In this document: piece by piece, positions 38,400-51,837 of the stretch
Layout: every line of letters starts with the position of its first letter
Numbering within the stretch: position 1 is the first letter of the stretch
Assembly: GCA_905250075.1 (NCBI GenBank)
Contig: CAJNOP010000376.1
Coordinates: 133,851-197,850 of the forward strand
Source: Rotaria sp. Silwood1
Lineage: Eukaryota; Rotifera; Eurotatoria; Philodinida; Philodinidae
Reading direction: 5' to 3'
Length of the DNA: 64,000 nt
Translations under genes and position numbers: made by a program
The notes under the pieces: model-generated
The model's database searches: none
What the model saw: the letters and a program-made list of their open reading frames with translations, nothing else
Told to the model about the DNA's origin: nothing

Positions 38400-40048
38400 A
38401 TGTTACTTATTGTTCTAATGATCGCTAGTGTTTCATTGATAGGTTCTATCTATCAGTCAAATATGGAATTAACTTCTATGGGACTAGAATATGCACCGAA
38501 CAATCAAATTCAGTTAATAGTAACGGAAACAATTCAAACTAAAACTCTCTGTTCAGCAGCATGTAATCAATTACCATCTTGTCGCATATTCGATTATGAT
38601 TTAATTTCAAAACGATGTCGTCTGTTTGAAGGTGATTCTATAACAGGATCCATTATTTCATCATCTTCATCAACATCTATTGTTGGCATTGTTCGTATTT
38701 CATCAAATCTTTATTTATCAATCCATAATCAATTTTGTCAAGCATGTCCAGAAAATCGATATGAAGTTTGTTCTACAAATACAAATAAATGTCAATGTCC
38801 AGTACATACATATTGGAATGGATCTGTCTGTGCTCTACAATTGTTTGAAAATGATACATGTACACAGCCCGATGCATGTCGATCAGACTTGAATCTTACT
38901 TGTACGACAGATTGTTATGGAAACTGGCCAAAATGTTTACCAACAGTTTTTGACAGTAAGAACACCATTGTTTATTCTATGAAGCAGTAGAAAGTTTAAA
39001 CTATAGAATGAACGAAAATATATCTCTACCTATATCACAGTCTATTCACTTAAAAGAAATTCTTGTCTAGGGTTAACGATGAGATTAATAAAATTTGGAA
39101 TTGTTGTTTATTTTGCCATTTTCATTCATAGATACAACCCTTTTACCAATGCCCTTTGGTGTAACCATAGCTGGTGCGTGTAATGGCAGTTCTAGTACCA
39201 ATCAAACACTATTAAGCGCTCCAGCAGACATTTTATTAGGTTACAATAACACATTGTACGTCGGAGACAATACTAACCAGTTCTTTATATTCAACCTCAA
39301 TAATCGCACAGGTCAAGTACTTAAAAGTTATAGCAATTGGCCTTCATTTCTTACTCTTGACAATAGAACTTCAAACATTTATATTACTCTCATGTATGCT
39401 CATCTTGCATATATATGGCCAACGAATAAAACAATTCCACCAAGTGGCATCTCCTACAGTAACTGTTCAATGTCTTGGTTATATTTCCCAACAGGAATTG
39501 TTGTTGATAGTATAGGCAATGTTTATATTTCCAGTTACTCTTGCCATTGGATAACTAAATGGGCGCCAAATGCTATTAATGGTACAGTTGTAGCTGGATC
39601 ACCATCAGGTACACCAGGTACTGATAGTCTATCATTGTATGTACCTTATGCTCTTGCTTTGGATGAATCTAATTCATATATATATGTGGCTGATCGCTAT
39701 AATCATCGCATACAACGATTTCTTTTGGGTGGTTCAGGCATTGGAGTAACAGTAGCTGGCGGAAATGGTCCAGGTTCAGCTGTTAATCAGCTTTTTCGTC
39801 CAACGGATATACATATTTCAAGAATGGATGGTTCAATTTATATTGCTGATAGTTACAATAACAGAATTCAAAAGTGGCAAAAAAATGCAACGTTTGGCAT
39901 TACTGTTGCGGGAAGTTCAATTGGAATAGCAGGTCACACACCATTCTTAATGAGTATGACCTATGGTTTAGCTGTTGATTATGCAGAAAATTATTTATAT
40001 GTGTCGGACAGTGGTAATAATCGAATTCAACGCTTTTTTCTTCAATAA
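38400..40048 (+). CDS. Secreted PAN-like / NHL-repeat protein
   Basis: Two exons (38400-38955 and 39132-40048) join in frame at VFDN/TTLLPMPFG, giving 490 residues. An N-terminal signal peptide (MLLIVLMIASVSLIGSI) is followed by a PAN/apple-like segment (CSAACNQLPSCRIFDYD...KRCRLFEG) and a short Cys-rich, EGF-like stretch (CQACPENRY to CLPTVFD). The second exon is an NHL beta-propeller of about five or six blades, for example YIYVADRYNHRIQRF, SIYIADSYNNRIQKW and YLYVSDSGNNRIQRF. Several N-glycosylation sequons are visible. Probably an extracellular binding protein. Similar NHL proteins are numerous in bdelloids as I recall. Ligand unknown. Confidence 0.85.
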
Positions 40049-42062
40049 AGCCATATGTTTTCTTCTTGAACTTTTGGTGTAACAAATATATTTCTTTTAT
40101 TTGCTTGTTTTATTGTGGCGTTGCTTTTTTTCCTGTTCTAGATTTCTCTGGAAATCGAATATAGTTCTTCAAAAATAAAAAACACATATAATGCTGAAAA
40201 CATTACTTTAAATGTGCGTCATAAAATTAACTGAAAAGCATAGACGTCACAATCACCCGAATATTTTCCGTTGATTGAACACATGAATGAACTTTCTGTC
40301 TTGTTTTTAAATATTGTCACTGCGATATGTAAAAAATTTCTAGCGTTTATATATGATAAGAATGAAATATATGAGAATAATCAGTCTGGTTGAATATCCC
40401 GATTCTTTTTTTGTATCATTGAACTTCTATCATATATAAAAAAAGATATGACTCTATTTTACCATTTATAGTTCTTGCGCATGAATAAAGATTTGTTATT
40501 GCTTGGGTTATATATTTCTTATCCGAAACTAAAGTAATCAAGTATCTTTGTAAAACCTTTTGCTCAATCGTATTTTTATCAAACTTATTTGTTTATTGTA
40601 GATCTTACTTGATATTTTTTTTTTATTCCATTTCGATTTTTCTGACATGACAATATACGCAATCAATACTATGCCAGGTCTAAAATCTAGAAACAGCTAT
40701 TGACTATGATAATCAAAATATTAAAAATCATACTATTTTGGGACACATTTATATAGAACTTTATAATGATTTTTATAAGAGTACTAAATTTGCTCATGTT
40801 GTATCTGTTCTATGTAATTTTAGGTTGAGTAAACATGAGATTCGTAATCATAGACCTTAATACGTTATTAACAGTTTTGGATTGATTAGTTTTAATAAAA
40901 ACATGTCAATAGTATTTTTAATTGTTTCACATAGCAATTACGAGTTATAGTAAATGAAAAAGTTTGATAAAAGTCTATTGTAATAAACGATTTTACGAAG
41001 ACATTAGATAATGTTTGTTTCGAACCACATATATAGGATGCCCCCAAAATCATTATTGCTGAATGAATACGTATGACTCCATTGTTAATCAAGTTTTTCT
41101 AATAATTTTTTATTTATTTGAAAGAGGAAACTCATTCTTATTTCAAAAAAAAAAATGGGTGGGATTTTTTGAATGACTTTTGATAGAAGCAAAGGAGAAA
41201 GCTGCAGTTTTCACCATTGAAAAGAGGAGATAAAAATACATCAAACTGTACATTATAGAACAATTTGACCTATTTTTTTTGAAGGACTAAAACTGACGTT
41301 TTTTAAAATCAAGATACTCCATAAGGTGACTAACGTGAATTTCCAGTAATCAGATGTGTATTCGAATCACTAATGGAAAATCTGCAAAACTATGCAATGC
41401 CTAGACTTTTAGATTTATTCATTCAGGACTTATAGGTATTCTACTCGAAATTCTGTATCAATTTTTCTATTAATTTCTCTGAAAAAACCATTTTTTTTTT
41501 GCATTTTTCTTGCTATATGAGAAACAAATTTTCAAGTACTTTCTTTAGATACTTGATTATGAAAATTTTACAGAGGATCTTAAAAAAAGAAACTTATAAT
41601 ATACGATTTGATGCGTCTTCATCTTGTCTTCTCAATGGTCCAAACAGAAGCTCTCCATCTTGCTTTTATCAAGAGTTTCTCGAAAAATATCTATCCGCCT
41701 TTTTTTCTAAATAGCCATTAGTCAATGGTTGTTTAATACCTACGAACATCTACATGAATTTAGCTAAAACTCATTGTCAAAAAACGATGAATCTTCACTG
41801 CTAAAAGTTCAATGACACTTCTATCAGCATAATTGAGAAACTAAATTCAACTGCCTTTCTCACTACTTAACAGGTTTTTTAAACCAATTTAACCGTAGGT
41901 AAAACTAAAAATAAAAATTTATTTTGATATTTTTCTACTTGTCAAAATCGAACATTTCTATTTGATAATAATTAGTTACTTCAATTAAATTGACTCAAAA
42001 AACATATTTTTTATTTTCAAAATAATTTTCTTATTTAAATAAAAATCTTTACACGAATCAAG
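40049..42062. other. Gene-free AT-rich stretch
   Basis: Short frames near 40892 and 41499 show no motif or splice partner. No repeat ends are seen. Confidence 0.5.
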
Positions 42063-44210
42063 TCATGGTAACCAAATTTCAATAACTTGACCATTATTTC
42101 TTAGATGAATCATCTGCTCATCAATAATATTATTGAGAAAGGCTTGAAAAAGGATCATCAAGTAATATATCTTGATTATAACAGATTTTGAGATAAGATA
42201 ATTGTTCCAATAGAATGAGAAATAGATCAATAAGCAATACACAATTATCAAATGGATATACTTCAAGTTCAATATCACTAAGTGATGGAAAACGTTGAAC
42301 AAATTTGAAAGCAAAATTCGAAGGAAAATACTTGTTTTTTGTTATTGATTTGATCATTTTAATTGGTTAGAAAAGTGAATTAAGAGATGAGTTATCAATT
42401 AGTTTTGATAAGAGTAATAATGAAGTACTAATTATTAACATAATCACATTTGGACATGCTCTAAAACAAAAAGTTTTAGAAATATTTTCTTTTCTAAAAA
42501 TAAATAAACATACTCTAGCATAAACTGAATATCTTCCCATCGATTAAAATGAAATGTTGATCGAAATTCTAGTTCAGTTACATATAATAAATGAACAAAA
42601 TGTGAGAGATAAGTAAGATTTTGTTGTGCATTGTTATTATCATTAGTTGTTCGTCGAAAATTAACTAGAACAATCAAATCACATTCATTCTTATATAATA
42701 TAAAGTGAATTATATCTGATTAAATAAATTGATAGAAAACCTCTGTTTCTTACCAATATTGAATAAATTGTTCTATCATGATGATTTTATTATTGGAACT
42801 TCTACGAGATAAGTAACATGTTGAAATAAAGGAGACGATCATGTAACATTAGATCTTTCATTTTCTATGTATAATTCCAAATTTGTTATATCAGAATAAA
42901 AGGAATAATGATCATTTGTTGTTTTTCTTGTTGAACGTGTTTCAAACATTCTCCAAGTAAGAAAAGAAACATTTACTTTTGTAGTAAATTTGCCTTTGGT
43001 ATAATTCAGTGTTCGTAATATAACAAGTTTATCTAACAGAAAAAGTGTTTAGATAAATGTTTCCTTTTAATTAAAATGTAGTTTTGTTGCATATCAATAC
43101 TCTTATTTAATTCTTGAAGCAATTTTATTTATCTTGAAGGCGACGACCATATATCCATCGATCAATAATCATGTCCTAATTAAGATATTTGTTGACAAAA
43201 TAATTAAACGAATGAACAACAAAATTTAAATCTAATTTTGGTAATCTTTTCGTAATAGTCATATGAAATTCAAATTTAGATAAACATGGAAGATAAAGTT
43301 CCAACATTTGTTGCCATACATATCCATCAAAATATTGATTGGTAAATGATCATGATGATGTTTGTACGACAAAATAAAACCAAAAACGCTTGAGATTAGG
43401 CATACAATATAAAATATACGAAATTGAGCAAAGATCACTAGATAGATCTTTTTCATTCATAGGTGACAGATCATTTGAAATACTAAAACAAAACAAAATA
43501 TTTATCTTTTGAACATGTTTTTTCGAATATATTAATTGCATTGACAACTTACTTAATATTATTATTTTCAAATCGTTCGTCATTGTATAATCCAATGCAT
43601 AGATAACATATTTTATGACAAAGACGAAAAACTCGTAAAACTAAATGAATGGATACAGTTGAAGATGAATCAACAATTCGTAAATAAAGTGATATAAGAT
43701 TTGAAGGTATGGATGTAAAGTTTGATATGTTTAAGTAATGATAAAGATATGAAAGTTCTACTAAACGAAGAGAAGATGATTTGTATTAGTATAATACGAG
43801 TCAATTTATCATTATCATTTAAGTCTGGACGTTTTGGTTGAAAAATTTCAAATATAACAAATGTATTAAGACTTTCAATTAGTTTAACAATATTGTCAAG
43901 TCTAGTCATTGAATTAATTGATACCAATCTACATGATTTTATATTAGAAGAATTGTATCGAATCAATAATCTAATAATAGATGAATCATCACGAATAGTA
44001 TCGGAAATTTTCAATGAGATAACTTGATGCTCATGAACAGTAAGATGAGAATGTTCTCTTGAAATAACAATATGAAGTGAAATTGATTGTAAAACAGACG
44101 GTATTCATTTATTCAACAAAGTAAAGCTAGTAAAAATATGAAATATGTGTAAACAATCAAATATTTCAAAAAATATCTCATTTGATAAACCTTCCAAATG
44201 AAAACATCTA
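42063..44210 (-). pseudogene. F-box/LRR-like gene, decayed
   Basis: Reading on the minus strand, an F-box remnant, LSNEIFFEIFDCLHIFHIF (near 44190-44120), is followed by an in-frame TGA at 44105-44107 where CGA is expected. Then come LRR-like blocks: HEHQVISLKISDTIRDDSSI, a frame change near 43790, LRLVELSYLYHYLNIS, PMNEKDLSSD and SYILYCMPNLKRFWF after a still usable intron, DGYVWQQMLELYLPCLSKFEF in another frame, LSHFVHLLYVTELEF...RWEDIQFML, and FVQRFPSLSDIELEVYPFD. A deletion and frame change near 42145 separates LLDDPFSS from AFLNNIIDEQ, and the C-terminus is GQVIEIWLP. The overall order matches a family I associate with bdelloid genomes. It was probably a substrate adaptor of an SCF ubiquitin ligase. 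With several breaks it is almost certainly non-functional. Confidence 0.75.
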
Positions 44211-45838
44211 ATGAGTGAATATCTTTTATATTTCACAATCAACAGTCTGTGAATAATATTGACAAGAAGATAAAATGAAATATTATTTTATTGTCTGTTC
44301 AATTCAATATATATTGATGATATCAATTTGTCGAATTATTTTCTATATTTAGTTTGATCATAATGTCATATCAAACGACGAAGAACGAGAAAAGCATTCA
44401 ACGATAATTATGCGGCACATCTTTCAAAAGAAAAATGATCTCAGTTCGAATCTATCTATATCACTTATTATTATCATACAATTTAAAGATGATTGGGAAA
44501 AGCTAACTAATTCATAGATCTCTGTGTGAAAGATAAAACTTTTAACTTGACTATTTCTAATTACATGGTAGGTATACCATCATGAAAAGATCAATTTTGA
44601 TCGATAGTATTTTCTGATTCATTTCAAAGACTGTTTTGACAGGTTTGTCTCATTTTCTATTCTATAAAGATAAAAAAGTATATTTTCAAATGAAAGAAAG
44701 AAAAAAATCTCGTGATTTAATTCCATATTCATACTGAGAATTGAGAAGTTGTCATCTATTGATCAAGTTTTTCTCATTGTCAACTAAATTTCTTTCGACT
44801 TTCAAAGGTTAATACAGCGTAGAATTGATAGTTTGATTCTATTTTGCTTTAGAAAAAGTAACCAATATATTTCATAAGCGTTTGTGGTAGCTAATTGAGA
44901 ACATGAAACTAGTATATTGTTATAATTTGGAGATAAAGTTTAATGATTCCTACATAGCTAATTTCAGATTTCATATATTTTAAAACTTTCTCTCACACAG
45001 CAGAAGACAGGACCAATGTTTGTCAAAGATTGAATGAAAAAAATTCAAGTTTCTTTTGACGTTTGGATGAAAAATATTTGATAGTTTGAAAAGATTCACT
45101 CAGGATGCTTTGGAAGTCAATCTTATTCACAAATTTCTCAACTACACATTGTATGCACTTTGTAAAATCATGAGATCCAAGAAAATTACGTATATATAAA
45201 GACAATTTGAAGGCAGAAAAATAAGCATTCAATACAAAATTAATTTAATTTAATCTACATATAAAAAAAAAGCTATAATTAATGTCAAGTTTTCATTGCT
45301 AGTTTGGTATAAATCTCATTATTCATTTGTTTTTCTTTTTTAAACCTTCACTGTAGCACATCTTAAAAGATCGAACAATATTTTGTGGTTATATTTTTTG
45401 TTGATAGCTATTATGCTTTTATGCTACATCATATTCATGATTTCCGTTATGTTTTATATTCGCTAAGATGGTCAAAACTTATATCAAACAGCAATAAAAA
45501 AAATAAGAAAACCCTTAAAACATACACATAAACAAAAATGTGTATGTCATGACTATATAAAAATTACTACTACTTTTAAAAAATATTGAATTAACAATAA
45601 AGAATCAACAAATCTCACTTGATAAGATGTATGTTCGTGCGTACGTTGAGCCTTCTTTTAATCTACATCCACAAATCCACATAACCAAGCTTAGCCATTC
45701 TCAGTCTTTATATAAAATAAACTTGTCTAGGTGCAAACCTAAGAATACATCCGTTATGCCTGCCTTATGCACCAAAATAGACAAATAAACTATCAAGTGA
45801 TTATGAATGACTATAAATAGAAAAGCAATAGGCAAAAT
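44211..45838. other. Gene-free AT-rich stretch
   Basis: Upstream of the F-box pseudogene and downstream of the phosphatase gene. No exon is recognised. Confidence 0.5.
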
Positions 45839-46798
45839 CTATTGTGCTTTATTTCTTTTCAATGAAGCTAAAAATTGTTTCACAGGTGCATATTTGATAA
45901 TACTAGTTGTTATTTCAGGTCTTTTTTCTTTCAATAATTTTAATGCATCTTCTGGTAACATATTTTCATTGGCAACCAAATGGCATAACACAATGGTTGC
46001 ACTTCTTCCCATACCAGCTTTACAATGAACAAATATTTTTTTATTATTTGTATATGCTTCATTCATAAACTTGATTGCTTTTTCTATTGTCTTTAGTGAT
46101 GGTGCTGTACAATCTATGGTTGGTAAATGTAACTGTTTCATATTATATTTTTTATATGTTTCACGTGGACCCCTATATTCGGCACACATATTTATAACAC
46201 ATTGAATTCCAATATTATTCAACATTTTTACATCAGCAGCAGTAGGTAAACAACCTAAATAACAATTTGTCGTAATTTGACTATACAATGAGTTTAATGG
46301 ATGATTCAATAACTTGAAAATTATTACTAATAAAAATGCTGGTAAGTCATATAATAAATGTATAATATAACGTCTTTTATCGTGTAAAGACATATCATGT
46401 TTATTTCTAGCAAATGTAGTAAATATTAATGCATATGGAAATAAGTGTTGAACTTGTCCCATTGGTATATGATGATAACCTAATAGTAAACCAATGCTTT
46501 GGATAGTCAGTCTTAATATAAATACAACCCATAAACTAATAACTAATAAATATAATAATAATCTACATAAACCAAGATATGAACGTGTCTGTCGTGTATA
46601 GGATCTATGCCATTCAAAGACGGCTATTAATATGATTGGAATATAGCTACCATAAGGATTATTTATAAGATACGTAGTTAACGTACTGCACAATATACAT
46701 AATAGAATAATAAGTAAATTTTTTAAACCATCCCTATATTGATCTTCCCAAAACTCTGTATCATCGTCGGTGCAGATGGTAATATCTTCTTCAGACAT
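45839..46798 (-). CDS. Membrane-anchored dual-specificity phosphatase (PTPMT1-like)
   Basis: A single uninterrupted frame of 319 residues from MSEEDITICTDDD at 46798. An upstream in-frame Met at 46879 would add 27 residues, but that segment contains a possible splice acceptor (TTTTTTTAG) and looks like 5' UTR. The N-terminal half has several hydrophobic segments (LLIILLCILCSTLTTYLI; YIPIILIAVF; LLYLLVISLWVVFILRL; IHLLYDLPAFLLVIIF). The C-terminal half is a cysteine phosphatase domain. It opens YLGCLPTAADVKML, has a general-acid Asp in LPTID, and a complete P-loop HCKAGMGRSA (catalytic Cys about residue 259). The YLG-LPTAADV opening resembles PTPMT1/PLIP lipid-phosphate phosphatases. A lipid or phosphoprotein substrate at a membrane is likely; which one is unknown. 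Confidence 0.85.
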   Translation of the reverse strand: MSEEDITICTDDDTEFWEDQYRDGLKNLLIILLCILCSTLTTYLINNPYGSYIPIILIAVFEWHRSYTRQTRSYLGLCRLLLYLLVISLWVVFILRLTIQSIGLLLGYHHIPMGQVQHLFPYALIFTTFARNKHDMSLHDKRRYIIHLLYDLPAFLLVIIFKLLNHPLNSLYSQITTNCYLGCLPTAADVKMLNNIGIQCVINMCAEYRGPRETYKKYNMKQLHLPTIDCTAPSLKTIEKAIKFMNEAYTNNKKIFVHCKAGMGRSATIVLCHLVANENMLPEDALKLLKEKRPEITTSIIKYAPVKQFLASLKRNKAQ

Positions 46799-46879
46799 CT
46801 TGTGACATATAGTGTATTCGTTTGTTAGCCTTTGTCTAAAAAAATTTTGTAACATAAACGATAATTCAATATGAAACAT

Positions 46880-49800
46880 TACCTTGTTGTTTATATTTAT
46901 TGATCAGAGCGTTTGTTAAAATTTGACCACTTTGGTAATATTCAGTAATATAGAACTATAGAATTAAATTCTGTTAAACAAATTCAACTTTATCAGTCAA
47001 CCGAACATATCGTACTAAGAGACTCGATGAAAAATTCTGGTCTTTTAATACTATAGCAGAAAAATGACGATCTTCATATTTTGATAGGCTAAAGTTTGGC
47101 GTCTTTTTAGAAGATTCTATAAAGATATTACTAAGACTACAAGATTTTGAATATGAAACTTTGTGGTTCTGATCATCGAAGTTTGCAGACCACGGGAAGT
47201 TATGTCGGTCCTGAGATTTTCAGGTTTTAATGCTGTTTTCATGATTACCCAAATTTATATAGAAAACTCTAAATTATAGATCTAACACTTCATCAAAATT
47301 GTCCACTCTGACGGCTGTAACTCCATTACAATGCGATATATTTGCGAAAGTCTTATACAATAATCATATATCTTAATGGACCACACTAACTTATAATCTT
47401 TCTGAAAAATTGCTTCAGGCAAAGTTTCTGGTGATGTTTATGACGCTCAAAGAATCGAAGTAGGATTTTGACTAACGTTGATGTTAGCTGATTAAAATAT
47501 AGATGACTATCTTAAGAAGTCCTTACGAATGTATAACATTTTGGTAGAGTTACAGAGTTTACTGTGAATGGCACTAACGAGTGGTTAGAACTATAACTCA
47601 CGACTTTTGACACTTGTTTAGTCTATTGTGGAAACAGCATCGAAGATTGCAGATTTCAAGAGTGGCACAACTTCTCATCTACCGCAATCTTTGATACTCA
47701 CAATCGTAAAGTTTCGTATTCGAAATTCTTTAATATTTTATGCTTAGTGTATGTAGAAAACGTTCTACATACACTAACATGCTGTTTTGAAATACTGACA
47801 ATTTAATATGAAAGCGTAGCGAATACTGTATCTATAATCGAGCTGTAAGAATTATTGGAATGAAACCTTGACGAGATATCTATATCGGATGTACGAGCGT
47901 ACATCGAACATCCTAGGACAAGATTCATTTCTCTCATTGTATCACACGTCAGTCAAAAGTAAAACTCCAATAATATATAGCTTGATTACGTTTTTCTTTT
48001 GATATCTTTGTTCAGTTTGTTATGTCTATATAAAACCTACTCTATTCCTTATTTTGATATAGTTAGATAAAACATTGATTACTCTATCGATTCATACAGA
48101 ATCTATTTGATATATTTTTGATCTTGTTCGAAAATTTGATAAACTTTGAAAAAAATTGAAATGGAACTTTGGCACGCGTATATTTTATTGAAACTGAATT
48201 CGTTAATCACAAAAACTTCTTTAGATGAACGAGAAGCATCAAACTGGAAAGCATAGAAAGTATAAAGCAAAACAAATTTGGAATAAAAGAGTAAAGTGAA
48301 TTTTATTGTTAAAATTTGGGTTATTCTTGTATTTTATGCAAAATATTATATGTAAGGTCTGATAGAGATTTAATCAAGACTATATAAATTGATACAGATT
48401 TTGATGTGTTATCGAGTCATGCATTAAAGAAAAAATAAATTCACATGTTGTAGTAACTAAAATTTCCTTGAGGAAAAATAAGAGAACAGTCTACAAAAAA
48501 ATTCACGAAAAGATTCAGAAAAATTAATAAATTTGTAGGAAAGATGAAGAATAAACAATGAAAAATATATAGTTTGATATAGAAACACGATCTATTGTTC
48601 AATATATAAATAAAATTTTCAGTACTGCAGTAGATCTTAGTTATGGAAAAAATTAATAGTGATATAATCCGAAAATTTCTAGGTAAAAAATTTTTTTTGG
48701 TTGTTTTTAACTATTTATCAAAGTTTTGGACAAGACACAAAGTAAATCAAATATAAAAATGTATGAGTCAATATAGTAATTGATACTTTATCCACCTATG
48801 TTCATAAAAAAAACCTTCAAGATTTTGTATAAAAACAGTAAACTAAACAAAACTGTAAAAAATAATGTAATCCACCTGTGTAACTCTTCATAGACTCAAT
48901 TGAAAGATCTAATCTATTTACAATAAACTTTTCAGCTTAAAGCCAGTGAAATAACTGTCTAAAATAAAAATCTAAAATTTGAAGAGCCTCGAGTGTCTAT
49001 TTTAGAGTAGTAACCTGGCTTATTCTCTCCTAATTTTACACCGAGTAACCTCAAATAAACTGCTGATGCAATAGATATTTTGTTTGAGTGTTAAAATTAG
49101 TGCCTTACTCACACAATATACATGGCAAAATGTACACTCTTGTTTCTTTCCTTGGATGAAAGGTTAGGGATTATAAACGTATAGTATAACTAAAAATAGC
49201 AAGCATGATATTCACTATTATGAATGACGTTAGATAGGTGATATAATATACGTGTGTTTATAGATGAGTCACATTGGTGATATGCGTATGTGTATAGATG
49301 ACGCTAGATCAATGATGCATGCATTTCGATCAACAATAGGTTAATCAAGTATTTTGGTTCGGCCTCTAAGCTATAGTGGCTTTTTGTCTTTGCTAGAGTC
49401 TGTATCCATATTGTTGGTGCTCACTTGTTGTTACTTTTTAACGTAAGTTGAATAGACTTCTCATATTTCCCTTTTGTAAGTTTTTGAATTCATATTTCAA
49501 TTGTTTGTTTTTTTCAATTTCCGTTCATTATACTGCTTTTTGTGGCGTAATGTTCGATTATTTCAGTAGATTCAATTCTACTTTTTTTCTTTCAATTCAT
49601 GCACTCTTGTATGTGCCGTTGAAATAGACGATCGATACGAATACATCGCTCGCTCATTATGGTTCTCCGAGTGGTAATTATTAGAATTTGGGAATCTTAG
49701 AATCCATCCCTTACTGATTTATACTTATGATTACTCAAAATTAAGGGTGTCATTTTCGTGTTATTTTAAAACGAATTTAAGTTATCAGTAATTTAATTTT

Positions 49801-51837
49801 AAATTATGTCCACTTAATTCATAATGTCTTAAATTTTAGAGTAAATCATTCTATTTCTTTTTAATACTTCATCCAAGACAAACAAACAACGAAAAAAACG
49901 CGTTGCAATATTAACAGAAATAATAATCATAAAAAGCGCACATTTTTAGATGTTTATAGCATGCTAAAATTTTGAACAGACATATATTCCTTTGGAACTT
50001 TCAACGTGTTTTGGACTTGTAAAAATGTGCACTTTTTACAATTTTTTTTTTCGTTAAAATTCTGATACATCTTTTTTCATTGTTTGTCTGACTCGGACGA
50101 AATATAAAAAAGTAATAGAATCATTTAATATATAAATTCAAGAAATATTAAGTTAGGTGAAAATAATTTAAATTTAAAGCAAATTAAACTGTCTATAATT
50201 TGAGTTTATTTTTAAATTTAAATTGCTGATAATTTAATTTACGTATAAATTAAAGTGAAGGTTAGCATTAATTGACACCTCTAGCCGAAAGCTCTAAGAA
50301 CAATGAATAGAAAAACAAAGAGATATTTTTTGTTTTATTTTATAAGATGTTTAACATAGTTCTCATGAATATTCATAAAAAATTCGAACCATTCTAATAA
50401 TTTGTCAATATATATTTTAAAGTTTTTTTTCTAGCATACTTTTTAACTGTCTTTGGAAACCACATGAGTAAGGATATTCCATCTACTTTCTGGAAACTGT
50501 TTTTATATTACTAGCTTCATTTTTATGTGTGCGACTATAGAACAAACACGTGTAATATGTACTATTCTATGTTGTGTTTGAGTGACTGTCTTGAGACACA
50601 GAAATTCGTTGATTCAATAAATAGTTTTTAGCTTCTTTGGAAAATCGCAAGCAGAGATGATATGTTTCTCTGTCAATATGGATGAACAGCATCATTACTT
50701 TGACTAATCTAGTATTGATTTATGTTATTTGAACAAAATTGTTTGCGACACAATTAGTCAAATACCTTAAGTAGAAAAAAAAAGATGTCTTTTCTCGTCT
50801 CATTTCTCAGGTTAGAGTCATACGAAAAGTTAATCGACAAAAAAGTTAAAAATTGTGATGGCATTTAGGTCATCCACTTTATGGTATAGTTAAGAACAAG
50901 AAGTTCCTATTTATAATTTTAAAATTAGACCGTTGTAATAATCGCTTTCATATATTTTGAATTTTTTTAAAATTCATATCATGGAAAAAAAAATTTTTCT
51001 TAGAATATTCGTCGTCGTTAATGAAAATTGTTTTGTATTTATAAGTAGCGATTGAATGATGAATTATTTATCTCAACAGCAATGTTTCTTTTTCTTTTCT
51101 ATTAAAATTTTTGAACTGTTTATACATATATATATATGCGCTTCGTCTTGATAGAGTTAAACAAGATTCTCTGTGTAAGTATTCAATTGCTTAAAAAGGG
51201 AAAGAAGTTTAGAAATTTTGAAAAAGCTTTTAACAAGTAACTGCTGTAAAACTTCAAATTTAAAATAGTTATAAATCAGTTACATACTCATACGTTAGGA
51301 ACTTATTTGTAAGTCGAACATCGATTTCTAAATAAAATAACCACTTATCATTACATTCACTGTAGGGCAAATTTTCTTCTATGGATATATTTTATCAGAC
51401 AATTTATTGAATTTCTCTTGGGATGGTCTTCACTGAATTAACTTTTCTTAGTTCCATGAGATGCTCCCATATGTCACTGTTCATCTATTATATTGCCTTC
51501 CTACTCTTCACTCACGAATCAGTAATAAATCGACTTAAAGAACTAATTTTAATTAGCAACTCGTTACAATTCAATATCTGAACATAGAGTGAGAATGATT
51601 ATGACCCGAATTCATTTCATGAAGTTTGTTTTAGTTTCTGAGTCTCAGATTGTTTTACAGCTATTTTAGTTTTTCGCTGATTTCTATCAACTTTTACGCT
51701 TTTAAAAATCGCTTCGCACTCTTTATTTTAGTTACTGGAACTAGAAATTCATTTACATGAGACTGCGATATCGTGCATTGTTTTCTACTTTTGTTTATTT
51801 CAGCTTTTGATCTAATTTATTTGTATTCTTTCAAAAA
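46880..51837. other. Gene-free AT-rich stretch of about 5 kb
   Basis: No coding exon or known RNA is seen. It contains one perfect hairpin at 47744-47777. Confidence 0.5.
47744..47777. repeat. Perfect 15-bp inverted repeat with 4-nt loop
   Basis: TTAGTGTATGTAGAA (47744-47758) is followed by AACG and then its exact reverse complement (47763-47777). It lies in non-coding DNA. Function unknown. Confidence 0.8.
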
